Shown one piece after another: positions 15,520 to 23,050 of a stretch of 37,388 nt of DNA. The stretch covers positions 1 to 37,388 of the forward strand of contig NZ_JAGYPE020000055.1 of the NCBI RefSeq assembly GCF_018343545.2, in the 5' to 3' direction. Every line of letters starts with the position of its first letter. The first letter of the stretch is position 1. The DNA comes from Neobacillus citreus. GTDB taxonomy: Bacteria > Bacillota > Bacilli > Bacillales > Cytobacillaceae. A program made the translations under genes and the position numbers. The notes under the pieces are model-generated. The model was given only the letters and a program-made list of their open reading frames with translations, ran no database searches and was not told where the DNA came from.

Positions 15520-16710
15520 TTATTTTCCAGCCTTTGTAAACATGCCGAAGGAACGTTTATAAAGGGTCCACCAACCTGCCTCCTGGACAGTACTTTTGGC
15601 AACCAGAGGACTTTCCAAAACCACCTTGCCATCTTTAATTAGCTTAATGGTTCCTACTCGGTCACCTTTTTTAACGGGAGCCTTTAGTTTCTTTTCAAGA
15701 GTTATCTTTTGCTTCACGTCCTTGGTCTTTTCTCCCTTTTTCGTTAGAAGAGAAAGCGGCTCGCTTGTTACAGCCTTGACTGTTTTGTCCTGGCCTTTAC
15801 TTACTTTTGCTTCACCAATGGTTTGATTTCTTTTGTAGACTGGATGTGTTTGATATTGGCTGAATGCATAGTCAAGCATTTTTGTGACTTGGGCATTGCG
15901 GTCCTTGGATGTCGGAGCCCCAAATACTACAGCAATGACTCGCATTCCATCCTTTTGTGCAGTTGCTGTTAAGCAGTATTTTGCTTCAGCCGTAAATCCA
16001 GTTTTTAAACCATCCACTCCTGGATAGAAACGAACTAATTTATTTGTATTAACCAGCCAGAATTTTTTATCCGTATTTTCACGGAGATAGGCTTCATACA
16101 TTCCCGTGAATTTCGTAATGTCTTCATATTTCAATAATTCTTTTGCCAATACGGCCATGTCATGTGCAGAGCTATAATGACCGCTTTCTGGCAGGCCAGT
16201 CGTATTTTTAAAGAAAGTTTGCTTTAAGCCTAATTCCTTTACCTTTGCATTCATCATGTCAACGAATGCTTCTTCGGAACCGCCAATTCTTTCGGCCATC
16301 GCAACAGAAGCATCGTTACCTGAACCGATGGCAATCCCTAGCAGCATTTGCTTGGTGGTCATTTCTTCGCCCGGTTCAAGAAAAATTTGCGAGCCTCCCA
16401 TTGAAGCGGCATACTCACTTGTGCGGATTTTCTCATCCCACTTCAGTTTTCCTTTGTCAATCGCCTCCATGATTAATAACATGGTCATGATTTTTGTCAT
16501 GCTAGCAGGAGGTAACTTCTCGTTGCCATTTTGATCATAAAGAATCTTTCCGGTATCCCTTTCCATTAAAATAGCGGAACGGACACCCGTGACAATCTCA
16601 GTCCCTTGCTTTTCCTCCGCTTTTTTCTCCTCCGCCGCAAAGGCATGAGGCCCCCCTAAACTTGTAAACATAAATAGCATAACTATTAAATAGACTAAAC
16701 GACGCTTCAT
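15520..16710 (-). CDS. dacF: D-alanyl-D-alanine carboxypeptidase DacF
   Basis: A forespore penicillin-binding protein that trims peptidoglycan pentapeptides and helps set cortex cross-linking. With the ATG at 16710 (GGAGGG seven bases upstream) it has 396 residues; the frame extends to a TTG that lies inside that ribosome site and is rejected. A signal peptide spans residues 1-25. The motifs are Ser70-Met-Thr-Lys73, Ser130-Gly-Asn132 and Lys-Thr-Gly in Gly-Leu-Lys-Thr-Gly-Phe. A beta-rich C-terminal domain carries the membrane anchor helix. It precedes spoIIAA as in B. subtilis and may be partly cotranscribed with it. Confidence 0.95.
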   Translation of the reverse strand: MKRRLVYLIVMLFMFTSLGGPHAFAAEEKKAEEKQGTEIVTGVRSAILMERDTGKILYDQNGNEKLPPASMTKIMTMLLIMEAIDKGKLKWDEKIRTSEYAASMGGSQIFLEPGEEMTTKQMLLGIAIGSGNDASVAMAERIGGSEEAFVDMMNAKVKELGLKQTFFKNTTGLPESGHYSSAHDMAVLAKELLKYEDITKFTGMYEAYLRENTDKKFWLVNTNKLVRFYPGVDGLKTGFTAEAKYCLTATAQKDGMRVIAVVFGAPTSKDRNAQVTKMLDYAFSQYQTHPVYKRNQTIGEAKVSKGQDKTVKAVTSEPLSLLTKKGEKTKDVKQKITLEKKLKAPVKKGDRVGTIKLIKDGKVVLESPLVAKSTVQEAGWWTLYKRSFGMFTKAGK

Positions 16711-16738
16711 TGCAAAACCCTCCAATCTTTATAGCCAA

Positions 16739-16767
16739 CATTTTTTCCAAAATTACCAACTTTATAC
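16739..16767 (-). promoter_or_regulatory. SigF-type promoter of dacF
   Basis: On the minus strand GTATA (16767-16763) and GGAAAAAATG (16748-16739) are 14 bases apart. The -10 element fits GGnnAnAMTn completely and the -35 fits GYATA; the spacer is one base shorter than the usual 15. SigF control of dacF, making the spoIIA region autoregulatory, is known from B. subtilis. Confidence 0.6.
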
Positions 16768-16774
16768 ATAAAAA

Positions 16775-16817
16775 GGTGTCAGGCACCACGTGAAAATTTC
16801 ACATGGTGCCTGACACC
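16775..16817. repeat. 43-bp near-perfect palindrome (GGTGTCAGGCACC family), also the likely pdp terminator
   Basis: The left arm GGTGTCAGGCACCACGTGAAA and the right arm are complementary over 21 bases with one G-T wobble and a single central base. The outer half, GGTGTCAGGCACC, is itself a partial palindrome. On the minus strand TTTTTATG follows, so it can act as the terminator of deoB-punA-pdp. The very long arms and self-similar core look like an interspersed palindromic repeat recruited as a terminator. Confidence 0.75.
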
Positions 16818-16832
16818 CGCCTAAGACTTTAT

Positions 16833-18137
16833 TTATTCCGTTATTTCTTCGTATATGAGGGTCGGTGCTTCTACTTTGGATGAAGAGATTTTAATATTTT
16901 CATAAAGCTTTTCTGATACTTCTTTGATATCTTCGAAATTGCTATAAATGGTGACTAGGGATTCACCTTTGTTTACCTGGTCGCCGATTTTCTTTCTGAG
17001 GACGAGGCCAACTGCGAGGTCAATCACAGATTCCTTTGTTGCCCGGCCTGCCCCGAGAAGCATGGCTGCGGTCCCCACTTCATCAGCAACAATTTCGGAA
17101 ACATAGCCGTCCTCTTTGGCTTCCAGTTCAAACGTATATTTTGCCTGTGGCAGTTTTTCCGGATTATCGACTACAGTTGCATCTCCGCCTTGGGAGCTTA
17201 AGAATATCTTTAATTTTTCCAGAGCCGACCCGTTTTGGATTGCCTCCTCCAATAAGGAGCGCGCTTCTTTTAGTGACGGCGCCTTTCCTCCTAAGAACAC
17301 CATATGGCTGCCTAAGGTCAAACACAGCTCTGTTAAATCCTCAGGACCTTCACCCTTTAAGGTGTCAATTGCTTCTTTTACTTCTAAAGCGTTTCCGATG
17401 GCAAACCCGAGCGGCTGGCTCATATCGGAAATCACCGCCATGGTTCGCCGGCCGACCTTGTTGCCGATCCCGACCATCGCACGAGCTAATTCCCTTGAAT
17501 CCTCAAGTGTCTTCATAAATGCTCCTGCTCCTGTTTTCACATCAAGAACAATCGCGTCCGCACCAGCGGCAATTTTTTTGCTCATAATCGAGCTGGCAAT
17601 CAACGGAATGCTTTCAACAGTTCCTGTTACATCTCTCAGCGCGTACAGTTTCTTATCAGCAGGCGTCAAATTCCCGCTTTGACCAATGACAGCAATTTTA
17701 TTTTTATTCACTAGCTCGGTAAATTCCGAACTGTCAATTTCCACATGGAAGCCAGCCACTGATTCTAGTTTATCAATGGTTCCCCCAGTATGCCCCAACC
17801 CGCGTCCGGACATTTTCGCAACCGGTACACCGACTGATGCCACAAGTGGGCCAAGAACTAGTGTTGTCGTATCGCCCACTCCTCCAGTTGAATGCTTATC
17901 GACTTTGATTCCCTCGATTTGCGATAAGTCAATCTGATCACCTGATTTCACCATCGCCATCGTTAAATCAGCCCGTTCCTTTTCCGTCATACCTCGAAAA
18001 ACAACCGCCATGGTAAAAGCACTTACTTGATAATCAGGGATGGATCCCTCGGTATAGCCTTGAATGATAAAATTAATCTCTTCAGTAGACAGTTCATGTC
18101 CGTCACGTTTCTTCTCAATCAAATCAACCATTCTCAT
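16833..18137 (-). CDS. pdp: Pyrimidine-nucleoside phosphorylase
   Basis: It cleaves uridine, thymidine and deoxyuridine with phosphate to base and (deoxy)ribose-1-phosphate. The length of 434 residues is usual. The phosphate-binding block Lys-His-Ser-Thr-Gly-Gly-Val-Gly-Asp (about 81-89), the family signature Ser-Gly-Arg-Gly-Leu-Gly-His-Thr-Gly-Gly-Thr (about 110-120) and the Lys-Thr-Gly-Ala-Gly-Ala-Phe loop (about 200-206) are present. It is third in deoB-punA-pdp. In B. subtilis pdp lies elsewhere with nupC, so its presence here completes a salvage operon. Confidence 0.96.
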   Translation of the reverse strand: MRMVDLIEKKRDGHELSTEEINFIIQGYTEGSIPDYQVSAFTMAVVFRGMTEKERADLTMAMVKSGDQIDLSQIEGIKVDKHSTGGVGDTTTLVLGPLVASVGVPVAKMSGRGLGHTGGTIDKLESVAGFHVEIDSSEFTELVNKNKIAVIGQSGNLTPADKKLYALRDVTGTVESIPLIASSIMSKKIAAGADAIVLDVKTGAGAFMKTLEDSRELARAMVGIGNKVGRRTMAVISDMSQPLGFAIGNALEVKEAIDTLKGEGPEDLTELCLTLGSHMVFLGGKAPSLKEARSLLEEAIQNGSALEKLKIFLSSQGGDATVVDNPEKLPQAKYTFELEAKEDGYVSEIVADEVGTAAMLLGAGRATKESVIDLAVGLVLRKKIGDQVNKGESLVTIYSNFEDIKEVSEKLYENIKISSSKVEAPTLIYEEITE

Positions 18138-18163
18138 TTTTATTCACCACTTTACCATCAAAA

Positions 18164-18982
18164 TTAAGCAAGACTCTTTACAATTTCTTTAATATACAAA
18201 AGGAAATTTGCTTTTACTTTTTCTGTTGTTTCGATAACCTCGTCATGTGTTAGTGGCTGGTCGAGGATCCCCGCTGCCATATTGGAAATGCAGGAAATGC
18301 CGAGCACCTTCATGCCGCTGTGACGGGCAACAATAACCTCCGGCACAGTTGACATTCCAACCGCATCCCCGCCAAGGGTGCGAACCATTCGGATTTCAGC
18401 AGGTGTTTCATAAACGGGTCCGGGATTTCCAAAATAAACACCATCCCTCACATCAATATTTAAGCGGGAAGCAATCTCCTTAGCCATTGTCCGCAATTCC
18501 TTTGTATAGGCCTCCGACATATCTGGGAAGCGGACACCGAAATGGCTGTCATTTGGGCCAATCAGCGGGTTTGTGCCCATATTATTTATATGGTCGGTAA
18601 TAATCATTAAGTCGCCCGGCGTAAAGCTTTCATTTACCCCACCGGCGGCATTCGTGACAATTAAAATCTCGACCCCCAGTTCCTTCATCACTCTTACAGG
18701 AAAGGTTACCTTATCCATGCTATAGCCTTCGTAAAAATGAAACCGGCCCTGCATCGCAACAACTTCTACTCCGTTAAGCAAACCAAAAACAAGCTGGCCG
18801 GCATGGCCTTCAACAGTTGAAACTGGAAAATCGGGAATTTCGTTATATGGTATTTTGACCGGCTGCTCGATTTCCTCTGCCAGTACACCGAGACCTGATC
18901 CTAAAATAAGACCTATTTTCGGAACCTTCTCATATTTTTCTTTTAAAAAGCTGACTGCCTTTTGAATATTTTCGTAATCCAT
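18164..18982 (-). CDS. punA: Purine nucleoside phosphorylase (trimeric, PNP-I)
   Basis: It phosphorolyses guanosine, inosine and deoxy forms; pupG in B. subtilis is the orthologue. I choose the second ATG (18982), which has GGGAG at proper spacing, giving 272 residues; the ATG two codons earlier is almost on top of the ribosome site. Motifs: Leu-Gly-Ser-Gly-Leu-Gly near the start (phosphate loop), Glu-Gly-His-Ala-Gly, Gly-Arg-Phe-His-Phe-Tyr-Glu-Gly and Thr-Asn-Ala-Ala-Gly-Gly. It lies between deoB and pdp; ribose-1-phosphate from both phosphorylases feeds DeoB. Confidence 0.95.
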   Translation of the reverse strand: MDYENIQKAVSFLKEKYEKVPKIGLILGSGLGVLAEEIEQPVKIPYNEIPDFPVSTVEGHAGQLVFGLLNGVEVVAMQGRFHFYEGYSMDKVTFPVRVMKELGVEILIVTNAAGGVNESFTPGDLMIITDHINNMGTNPLIGPNDSHFGVRFPDMSEAYTKELRTMAKEIASRLNIDVRDGVYFGNPGPVYETPAEIRMVRTLGGDAVGMSTVPEVIVARHSGMKVLGISCISNMAAGILDQPLTHDEVIETTEKVKANFLLYIKEIVKSLA

Positions 18983-19015
18983 CCTCATTCTCCCTTTTTA
19001 GAAGCATTCATTTCA

Positions 19016-20200
19016 TTATTTCAATTCGTTTAAGAAGCTTTTCCCATAGTTCGGCATTTTCACGTTAAAGTTCTCAGCAACAGTTGCGCCTACATCGGCA
19101 AAGGTATCACGTAAAGGAAGTTCACGGCCCGCTTGATTACCTTTCGTGTAGACAAGAAGTGGCACATATTCACGGGTATGGTCTGTTCCGGGGGCGACAG
19201 GGTCATTTCCATGGTCCGCCGTAATAATTAACAGGTCATCTTCCTTCATTTTGGCGAATACCTCAGGAAGCCGGGCATCATATTCCTCTAGGGCACGCCC
19301 ATACCCTTCCGGATCACGACGGTGGCCATACAGGGCATCAAAGTCAACTAGATTTAAAAAGCTGATGCCTGTGAAGTCCATATCAAAGGTTTCAACCAAT
19401 TTATCCATCCCATCCATATTCGAAACTGTTCTTAATGATTTGGTTACACCTTCACCATCAAAAATATCGGATATTTTTCCAATTGCTATCACATCAAAGC
19501 CGGCATCCTTTAATTCACTCATGACGGTTCTGTCAAAAGGCTTTAAGGCATAGTCATGGCGGTTCGGCGTCCGTTTAAAACTATCCGGTTCTCCAACAAA
19601 CGGTCGGGCAATGACTCTTCCAACCATATATTTCTCATCCAGGGTTAATTCACGGGCTATTTTACAAATACGATATTGCTCCTCAATCGGAATAATTTCT
19701 TCATGGGCCGCAATTTGCAGGACGGAATCGGCCGATGTATAGACGATTAATGCACCTGTTTTCATATGCTCCTCGCCGAGTTCATCGATGATTGCCGTTC
19801 CGCTTGCCGGTTTATTGCCGATGACCTTTCTTCCTGTCCGCTGTTCTAGATCCGAAACAAGCTCCTCTGGAAAACCATCCGGGAAGACGCGGAATGGTGT
19901 CTTGATATTTAAACCCATGATTTCCCAATGCCCCGTCATGGTATCTTTCCCATTGGAGGCTTCCTTCATTTTTGTATAAAAGGCAAGAGGTTTTTCCGCC
20001 TTTTGAATTCCTTTTAGTTCACGAATATTACTCAGACCTAGCTTCCCCATATTGGGCATGTTGAGCCCGTTCATTTTTTCCGCGATATGTCCAAGCGTAT
20101 CGGCCCCCTTGTCGCCGAATTTTTCGGCATCAGGGGCTTCACCAATACCTACGGAGTCCATCACGACAATAAAAATACGTTTATATGTATTAGCTGCCAT
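19016..20200 (-). CDS. deoB: Phosphopentomutase
   Basis: It interconverts (deoxy)ribose-1-phosphate and -5-phosphate, linking nucleoside breakdown to central metabolism (drm in B. subtilis). The ATG at 20200 gives 394 residues, the usual length; the frame extends 19 codons further without family similarity, and AAGGAGG lies upstream of the chosen start. Alkaline-phosphatase-fold metal motifs: Val-Val-Met-Asp-Ser-Val-Gly-Ile-Gly near residue 11, Lys-Asp-Thr-Met-Thr-Gly-His-Trp-Glu near 82-90, and Ala-Asp-His-Gly-Asn-Asp-Pro near 327-333. It is first in deoB-punA-pdp. Confidence 0.96.
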   Translation of the reverse strand: MAANTYKRIFIVVMDSVGIGEAPDAEKFGDKGADTLGHIAEKMNGLNMPNMGKLGLSNIRELKGIQKAEKPLAFYTKMKEASNGKDTMTGHWEIMGLNIKTPFRVFPDGFPEELVSDLEQRTGRKVIGNKPASGTAIIDELGEEHMKTGALIVYTSADSVLQIAAHEEIIPIEEQYRICKIARELTLDEKYMVGRVIARPFVGEPDSFKRTPNRHDYALKPFDRTVMSELKDAGFDVIAIGKISDIFDGEGVTKSLRTVSNMDGMDKLVETFDMDFTGISFLNLVDFDALYGHRRDPEGYGRALEEYDARLPEVFAKMKEDDLLIITADHGNDPVAPGTDHTREYVPLLVYTKGNQAGRELPLRDTFADVGATVAENFNVKMPNYGKSFLNELK

Positions 20201-20391
20201 TTTACTCTTTTCCTCCTTAATGTTCACCGGATATGGCCAAATTGATAACGTTTTCACATCTTCTAAAAAAGAAACAATTCACAACTATATGTTGTCCTAT
20301 TTGGGCTCTATTACTCTAAAAAAGTAGCCGAGCATTCGTCAGAAGTCTGACCTCCTTTATTTTACTAAATGCAGGGAAAATTACAAGGAAA

Positions 20392-20416
20392 AAGCTGCCC
20401 ATTTTTTCGGCAGCTT
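20392..20416 (-). terminator. Terminator between xerD and deoB
   Basis: On the minus strand AAGCTGCC pairs with GGCAGCTT around a nine-base loop. TTTTTCC follows. Confidence 0.75.
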
Positions 20417-20444
20417 ATGACAATTGTATGAATCTATCAATCTA

Positions 20445-21338
20445 TTAAGCTCTAGGATGAAATTTCCGATAAACATCAGTCAGACGAGGCTTCGTAACCT
20501 GAGTATAAATTTGTGTTGTCGAGATATCGGCATGGCCGAGCATTTCCTGGACGGCACGCAAATCAGCCCCATTTTCAACCAAGTGTGCTGCAAAGGAATG
20601 ACGCAATGTGTGCGGTGTTAGCTCTTTATCAATACCTGCTTCAAACGCCAATTTCTTTAAAATCTTCCAAAAGCCCTGACGAGAGAGGCGTTTTCCTTGA
20701 TGATTTAAAAATAAGGCATTATCAGCATGTTTTAGGGAGACAAAATGGGGTCTACCCTGTTCAAGATAGTGTTTGACGGCGTCGGCAGCCGTTTTGCCAA
20801 TAGGGATGATCCTCTCTTTATCCGCTTTGCCCCTGCAGCGGATAAAGCCCATCGTCAATTGGACATGCACGATATCCAAGTCAATCAGCTCGCTGACGCG
20901 AATTCCTGTCGCATAAAGAAGCTCAAGCATAGCCTTGTCTCTTAAACCATAATGGTCATTGGTTTTAGGAGTATCTAACAGCTGCTCCACTTCCTTAAGG
21001 GTTAACACCTTCGGAAGCGACCGTTCCATCCGCGGTGTTTCAATCTGCACGGTAGGGTCATCCTCAACCACTTTACTTCTTAATAAAAACTGATGAAATG
21101 CGCGAATCGAAGCAATATGTCTTGCCAATGTCTTAGCAGACTTCCCCTGCTCCTTTAAAAACTCCAAAAAATGAATGATATGTACCCGCTGGACATCATT
21201 TAATGAAGGAAGCAGTTCTACCTTGTTTAAATAGTCCAGGTAGCTTTTTAAATCGCGCTCATATGACAGCAATGTATTTAGGGCCAGTCTTTTTTCAACG
21301 CCCATATATTGCTTGAATTCCTGTAAATGCTGTTCCAT
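20445..21338 (-). CDS. xerD: Tyrosine recombinase XerD
   Basis: It resolves chromosome dimers at dif together with its partner recombinase. It has 297 residues from the ATG at 21338, preceded by GGGGAG. The N-terminal core-binding domain (1-105) is followed by the catalytic domain with Arg in Ala-Thr-Gly-Ile-Arg-Val-Ser-Glu-Leu, His-Thr-Leu-Arg-His-Ser-Phe-Ala, Leu-Gly-His-Ala-Asp-Ile and the nucleophile Tyr in Thr-Gln-Ile-Tyr-Thr. It is the housekeeping recombinase (ripX in B. subtilis), not an integrase of a mobile element: the context is fur-yqzK-xerD-drm as in B. subtilis. Confidence 0.95.
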   Translation of the reverse strand: MEQHLQEFKQYMGVEKRLALNTLLSYERDLKSYLDYLNKVELLPSLNDVQRVHIIHFLEFLKEQGKSAKTLARHIASIRAFHQFLLRSKVVEDDPTVQIETPRMERSLPKVLTLKEVEQLLDTPKTNDHYGLRDKAMLELLYATGIRVSELIDLDIVHVQLTMGFIRCRGKADKERIIPIGKTAADAVKHYLEQGRPHFVSLKHADNALFLNHQGKRLSRQGFWKILKKLAFEAGIDKELTPHTLRHSFAAHLVENGADLRAVQEMLGHADISTTQIYTQVTKPRLTDVYRKFHPRA

Positions 21339-21342
21339 TGCC

Positions 21343-21570
21343 TTACTCCCCATTTAAATAAAAAAATATCAGCCGGTCAACTAGAGAAGAATCGCTTTCG
21401 CTCATTGTATTTGAGACCTTAAGCGCCGTTCCTTCGGGTTCGTCGTAGCGGTGATAGTTTTGATATTCTTCAGATACCCACATGATACCATAATAAAAAA
21501 GAACCGTGCACCCTGTGAATATGATAAATACCTTTACCGTTTGCAGAATGATTTTCATAAAAGAGAGCAT
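21343..21570 (-). CDS. yqzK: YqzK-like small membrane protein (DUF4227)
   Basis: A protein of 75 residues from the ATG at 21570, which has GGGGGA upstream; the frame also opens at a TTG inside that site, which is rejected. One transmembrane helix lies at residues 8-30, followed by an acidic soluble tail ending in Leu-Ile-Phe-Phe-Tyr-Leu-Asn-Gly-Glu. The position between fur and xerD matches yqzK. The function is unknown. The gap to xerD is 4 bases, so cotranscription is likely. Confidence 0.8.
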   Translation of the reverse strand: MLSFMKIILQTVKVFIIFTGCTVLFYYGIMWVSEEYQNYHRYDEPEGTALKVSNTMSESDSSLVDRLIFFYLNGE

Positions 21571-21675
21571 GTTACGTTCCCCCAAAATAGTTTTCTATTA
21601 ACAAGGTATGCCAAAATGGACAGGTTTTATACCTTGCTGCATCGGGATTTCGCATGCTTTCTAAAAAAAAGAAAA

Positions 21676-21697
21676 AGCCCTTTTCATTCAAAGGACT
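21676..21697 (-). terminator. Terminator overlapping the fur stop codon
   Basis: On the minus strand AGTCCTTT, in the last fur codons, pairs with AAAGGGCT with one wobble. TTTTTCTTTTTTTT follows. Confidence 0.7.
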
Positions 21698-22175
21698 GTT
21701 TGATTTTATTCTGTTTGTTCGGTTCTTCGTCTTTATCTTTATCCTGGCAGCGATGGCAGATACCATGAAAGGTAAGTCGATGGTCTTTTATTTTAAAATT
21801 CCATCTCTTTTCTACCACTGCTTCGACATCTTCCAGTAAGTCCTCCTGAATTTCACTAACAGCACCACATTCGATACAAACAAGGTGGTGGTGAAAATGG
21901 GCTGCACCTTCCTGGCGGAGGTCGTAACGGGAAACTCCGTCACCAAAATTTATTTTATCGACAATTTTTAACTCCGTTAATAGTTCTAAAGTCCGGTAAA
22001 CAGTTGCCAAGCCTATTTCAGGCGATTTTTCTTTTACGAGGAGGTACACATCTTCCGCGCTTAAATGATCCTCTTCATTTTCCAATAAAACTCTGACGGT
22101 TGCTTCACGCTGAGGTGTTAGCTTATAACTTGCTGAATGCAACTGCTTCTTTATTCTCTCAATTCTAGTTTCCAT
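21684..22175 (-). CDS. fur: Ferric uptake regulator Fur
   Basis: An iron-responsive repressor of 163 residues, somewhat longer than usual because of a charged Lys/Asp/Glu tail. The winged helix is at 1-85, with Tyr-Lys-Leu-Thr-Pro-Gln-Arg near residue 17 and Gly-Leu-Ala-Thr-Val-Tyr-Arg-Thr-Leu near 54. The metal and dimer domain has His-Phe-His-His-His-Leu and two Cys-x-x-Cys pairs (CIEC and CHRC) that hold structural zinc. Position before yqzK-xerD matches B. subtilis fur rather than perR or zur. A GGGAGGGG ribosome site precedes the ATG. Confidence 0.92.
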   Translation of the reverse strand: METRIERIKKQLHSASYKLTPQREATVRVLLENEEDHLSAEDVYLLVKEKSPEIGLATVYRTLELLTELKIVDKINFGDGVSRYDLRQEGAAHFHHHLVCIECGAVSEIQEDLLEDVEAVVEKRWNFKIKDHRLTFHGICHRCQDKDKDEEPNKQNKIKQSFE

Positions 22176-22208
22176 CCTGAAGCCCCTCCCACGCCACTGT
22201 TAATTCAC

Positions 22209-22236
22209 ATTATAACAGATGAGAAAGGAGATTCAA
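22209..22236 (-). promoter_or_regulatory. SigA promoter of fur
   Basis: On the minus strand TTGAAT (22236-22231) and a perfect TATAAT (22214-22209) are 16 bases apart, ending about 33 bases before the ATG. Confidence 0.6.
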
Positions 22237-22237
22237 A

Positions 22238-22252
22238 ATAAAATTATTATAA
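22238..22252. promoter_or_regulatory. PerR-type operator next to the fur promoter
   Basis: ATAAAATTATTATAA matches the Per box TTATAATnATTATAA at 13 of 15 positions and abuts the fur -35 region. PerR control of fur is known in B. subtilis. The surrounding DNA is very AT-rich, so chance similarity is possible. Confidence 0.45.
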
Positions 22253-22286
22253 AGTGGAGTTTATATATATTATTATTTAATAATAA

Positions 22287-22928
22287 TTATATACTAATTG
22301 AGGTAATCATTGTTTTCATCAGCCATGGCGATAAATATGCTTCAACAATTGACGCTGCTGAAATAAACACGACCGCCGCGATGAGGGCGAAAACATATCC
22401 CTTCAGTAAAGGCGCTAAAGGCTTTGCATACTGCTTCATAAATTGCTTCTTAATCATTCTCAATGAAAAAATGACTGACAAGGCCGCCATAATAATAAAG
22501 ACTGGGATGATAATCAAGTTTTGCGGCAGAATCGAGGAGACTGCCAGCAAAAACCCTTTCCAGCCCATTTGGCTGACAAGGAACCCAACTGTAAAGCCTA
22601 CCACCATTCCTTTGACAAACAGAAGAATAAGAATAACAGGAAGCCCGATAATGGAAATTCCCAGAATCCAAATTAATCCTATAAATTTACTATTATGAAG
22701 GAAGCTTTGCAAGAACAAATCGCTGTTCTCGCCTGCGTTTTCTGTGGAGACTTGTCCAAAGAACTGCGATAAATAATAGAATAAATCTTCCTTTTGCGTA
22801 AAGCTCATACTATTGACGACGATTGCGCCAAAAATAACCCCCATAAAAAACAGCACAACAATAAATAAGAAAATTGAGGAATGCTCACGGAAACTTACTG
22901 CATTGGATGGGTACAAACGTTTTTTCAT
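22287..22928 (-). CDS. spoIIM: Stage II sporulation protein M
   Basis: A membrane protein of 213 residues that forms the SpoIID-SpoIIM-SpoIIP engulfment complex in the mother cell. Five hydrophobic spans are visible (about 18-42, 75-100, 100-122, 128-158, 175-195) with the short N-terminal cytoplasmic segment typical of the family. A CAGGAGGAA ribosome site precedes the ATG. It is monocistronic, between a terminator for endonuclease Q and fur, as in B. subtilis. Confidence 0.94.
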   Translation of the reverse strand: MKKRLYPSNAVSFREHSSIFLFIVVLFFMGVIFGAIVVNSMSFTQKEDLFYYLSQFFGQVSTENAGENSDLFLQSFLHNSKFIGLIWILGISIIGLPVILILLFVKGMVVGFTVGFLVSQMGWKGFLLAVSSILPQNLIIIPVFIIMAALSVIFSLRMIKKQFMKQYAKPLAPLLKGYVFALIAAVVFISAASIVEAYLSPWLMKTMITSISI

Positions 22929-22964
22929 TTGCGGTTCCTCCTGGCATTTGCTAATGATTAATAC

Positions 22965-22992
22965 ATTCTATGCCAGTCTAGTTTTTCTATGA
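22965..22992 (-). promoter_or_regulatory. Probable SigE promoter of spoIIM
   Basis: On the minus strand TCATAG (22992-22987) and CATAGAAT (22972-22965) are 14 bases apart. The -10 differs from the SigE consensus CATACAnT by one base. SigE control of spoIIM is established in B. subtilis. Confidence 0.45.
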
Positions 22993-23017
22993 TTAAAATT
23001 GATAGATTCCATAAAAA

Positions 23018-23044
23018 AACTCGACAGCTTTTGGATGTCGAGTT
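23018..23044 (-). terminator. Terminator of the nudF-endonuclease Q operon
   Basis: On the minus strand AACTCGACA pairs with TGTCGAGTT around a nine-base loop. TTTTTATG follows. Confidence 0.8.
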
Positions 23045-23050
23045 GATTCT

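Noticed and set aside
20445..21338. Integrase of a mobile element
   Set aside because: Sequence and fur-yqzK-xerD-deoB context identify the housekeeping XerD; no att-like repeats or element genes surround it.
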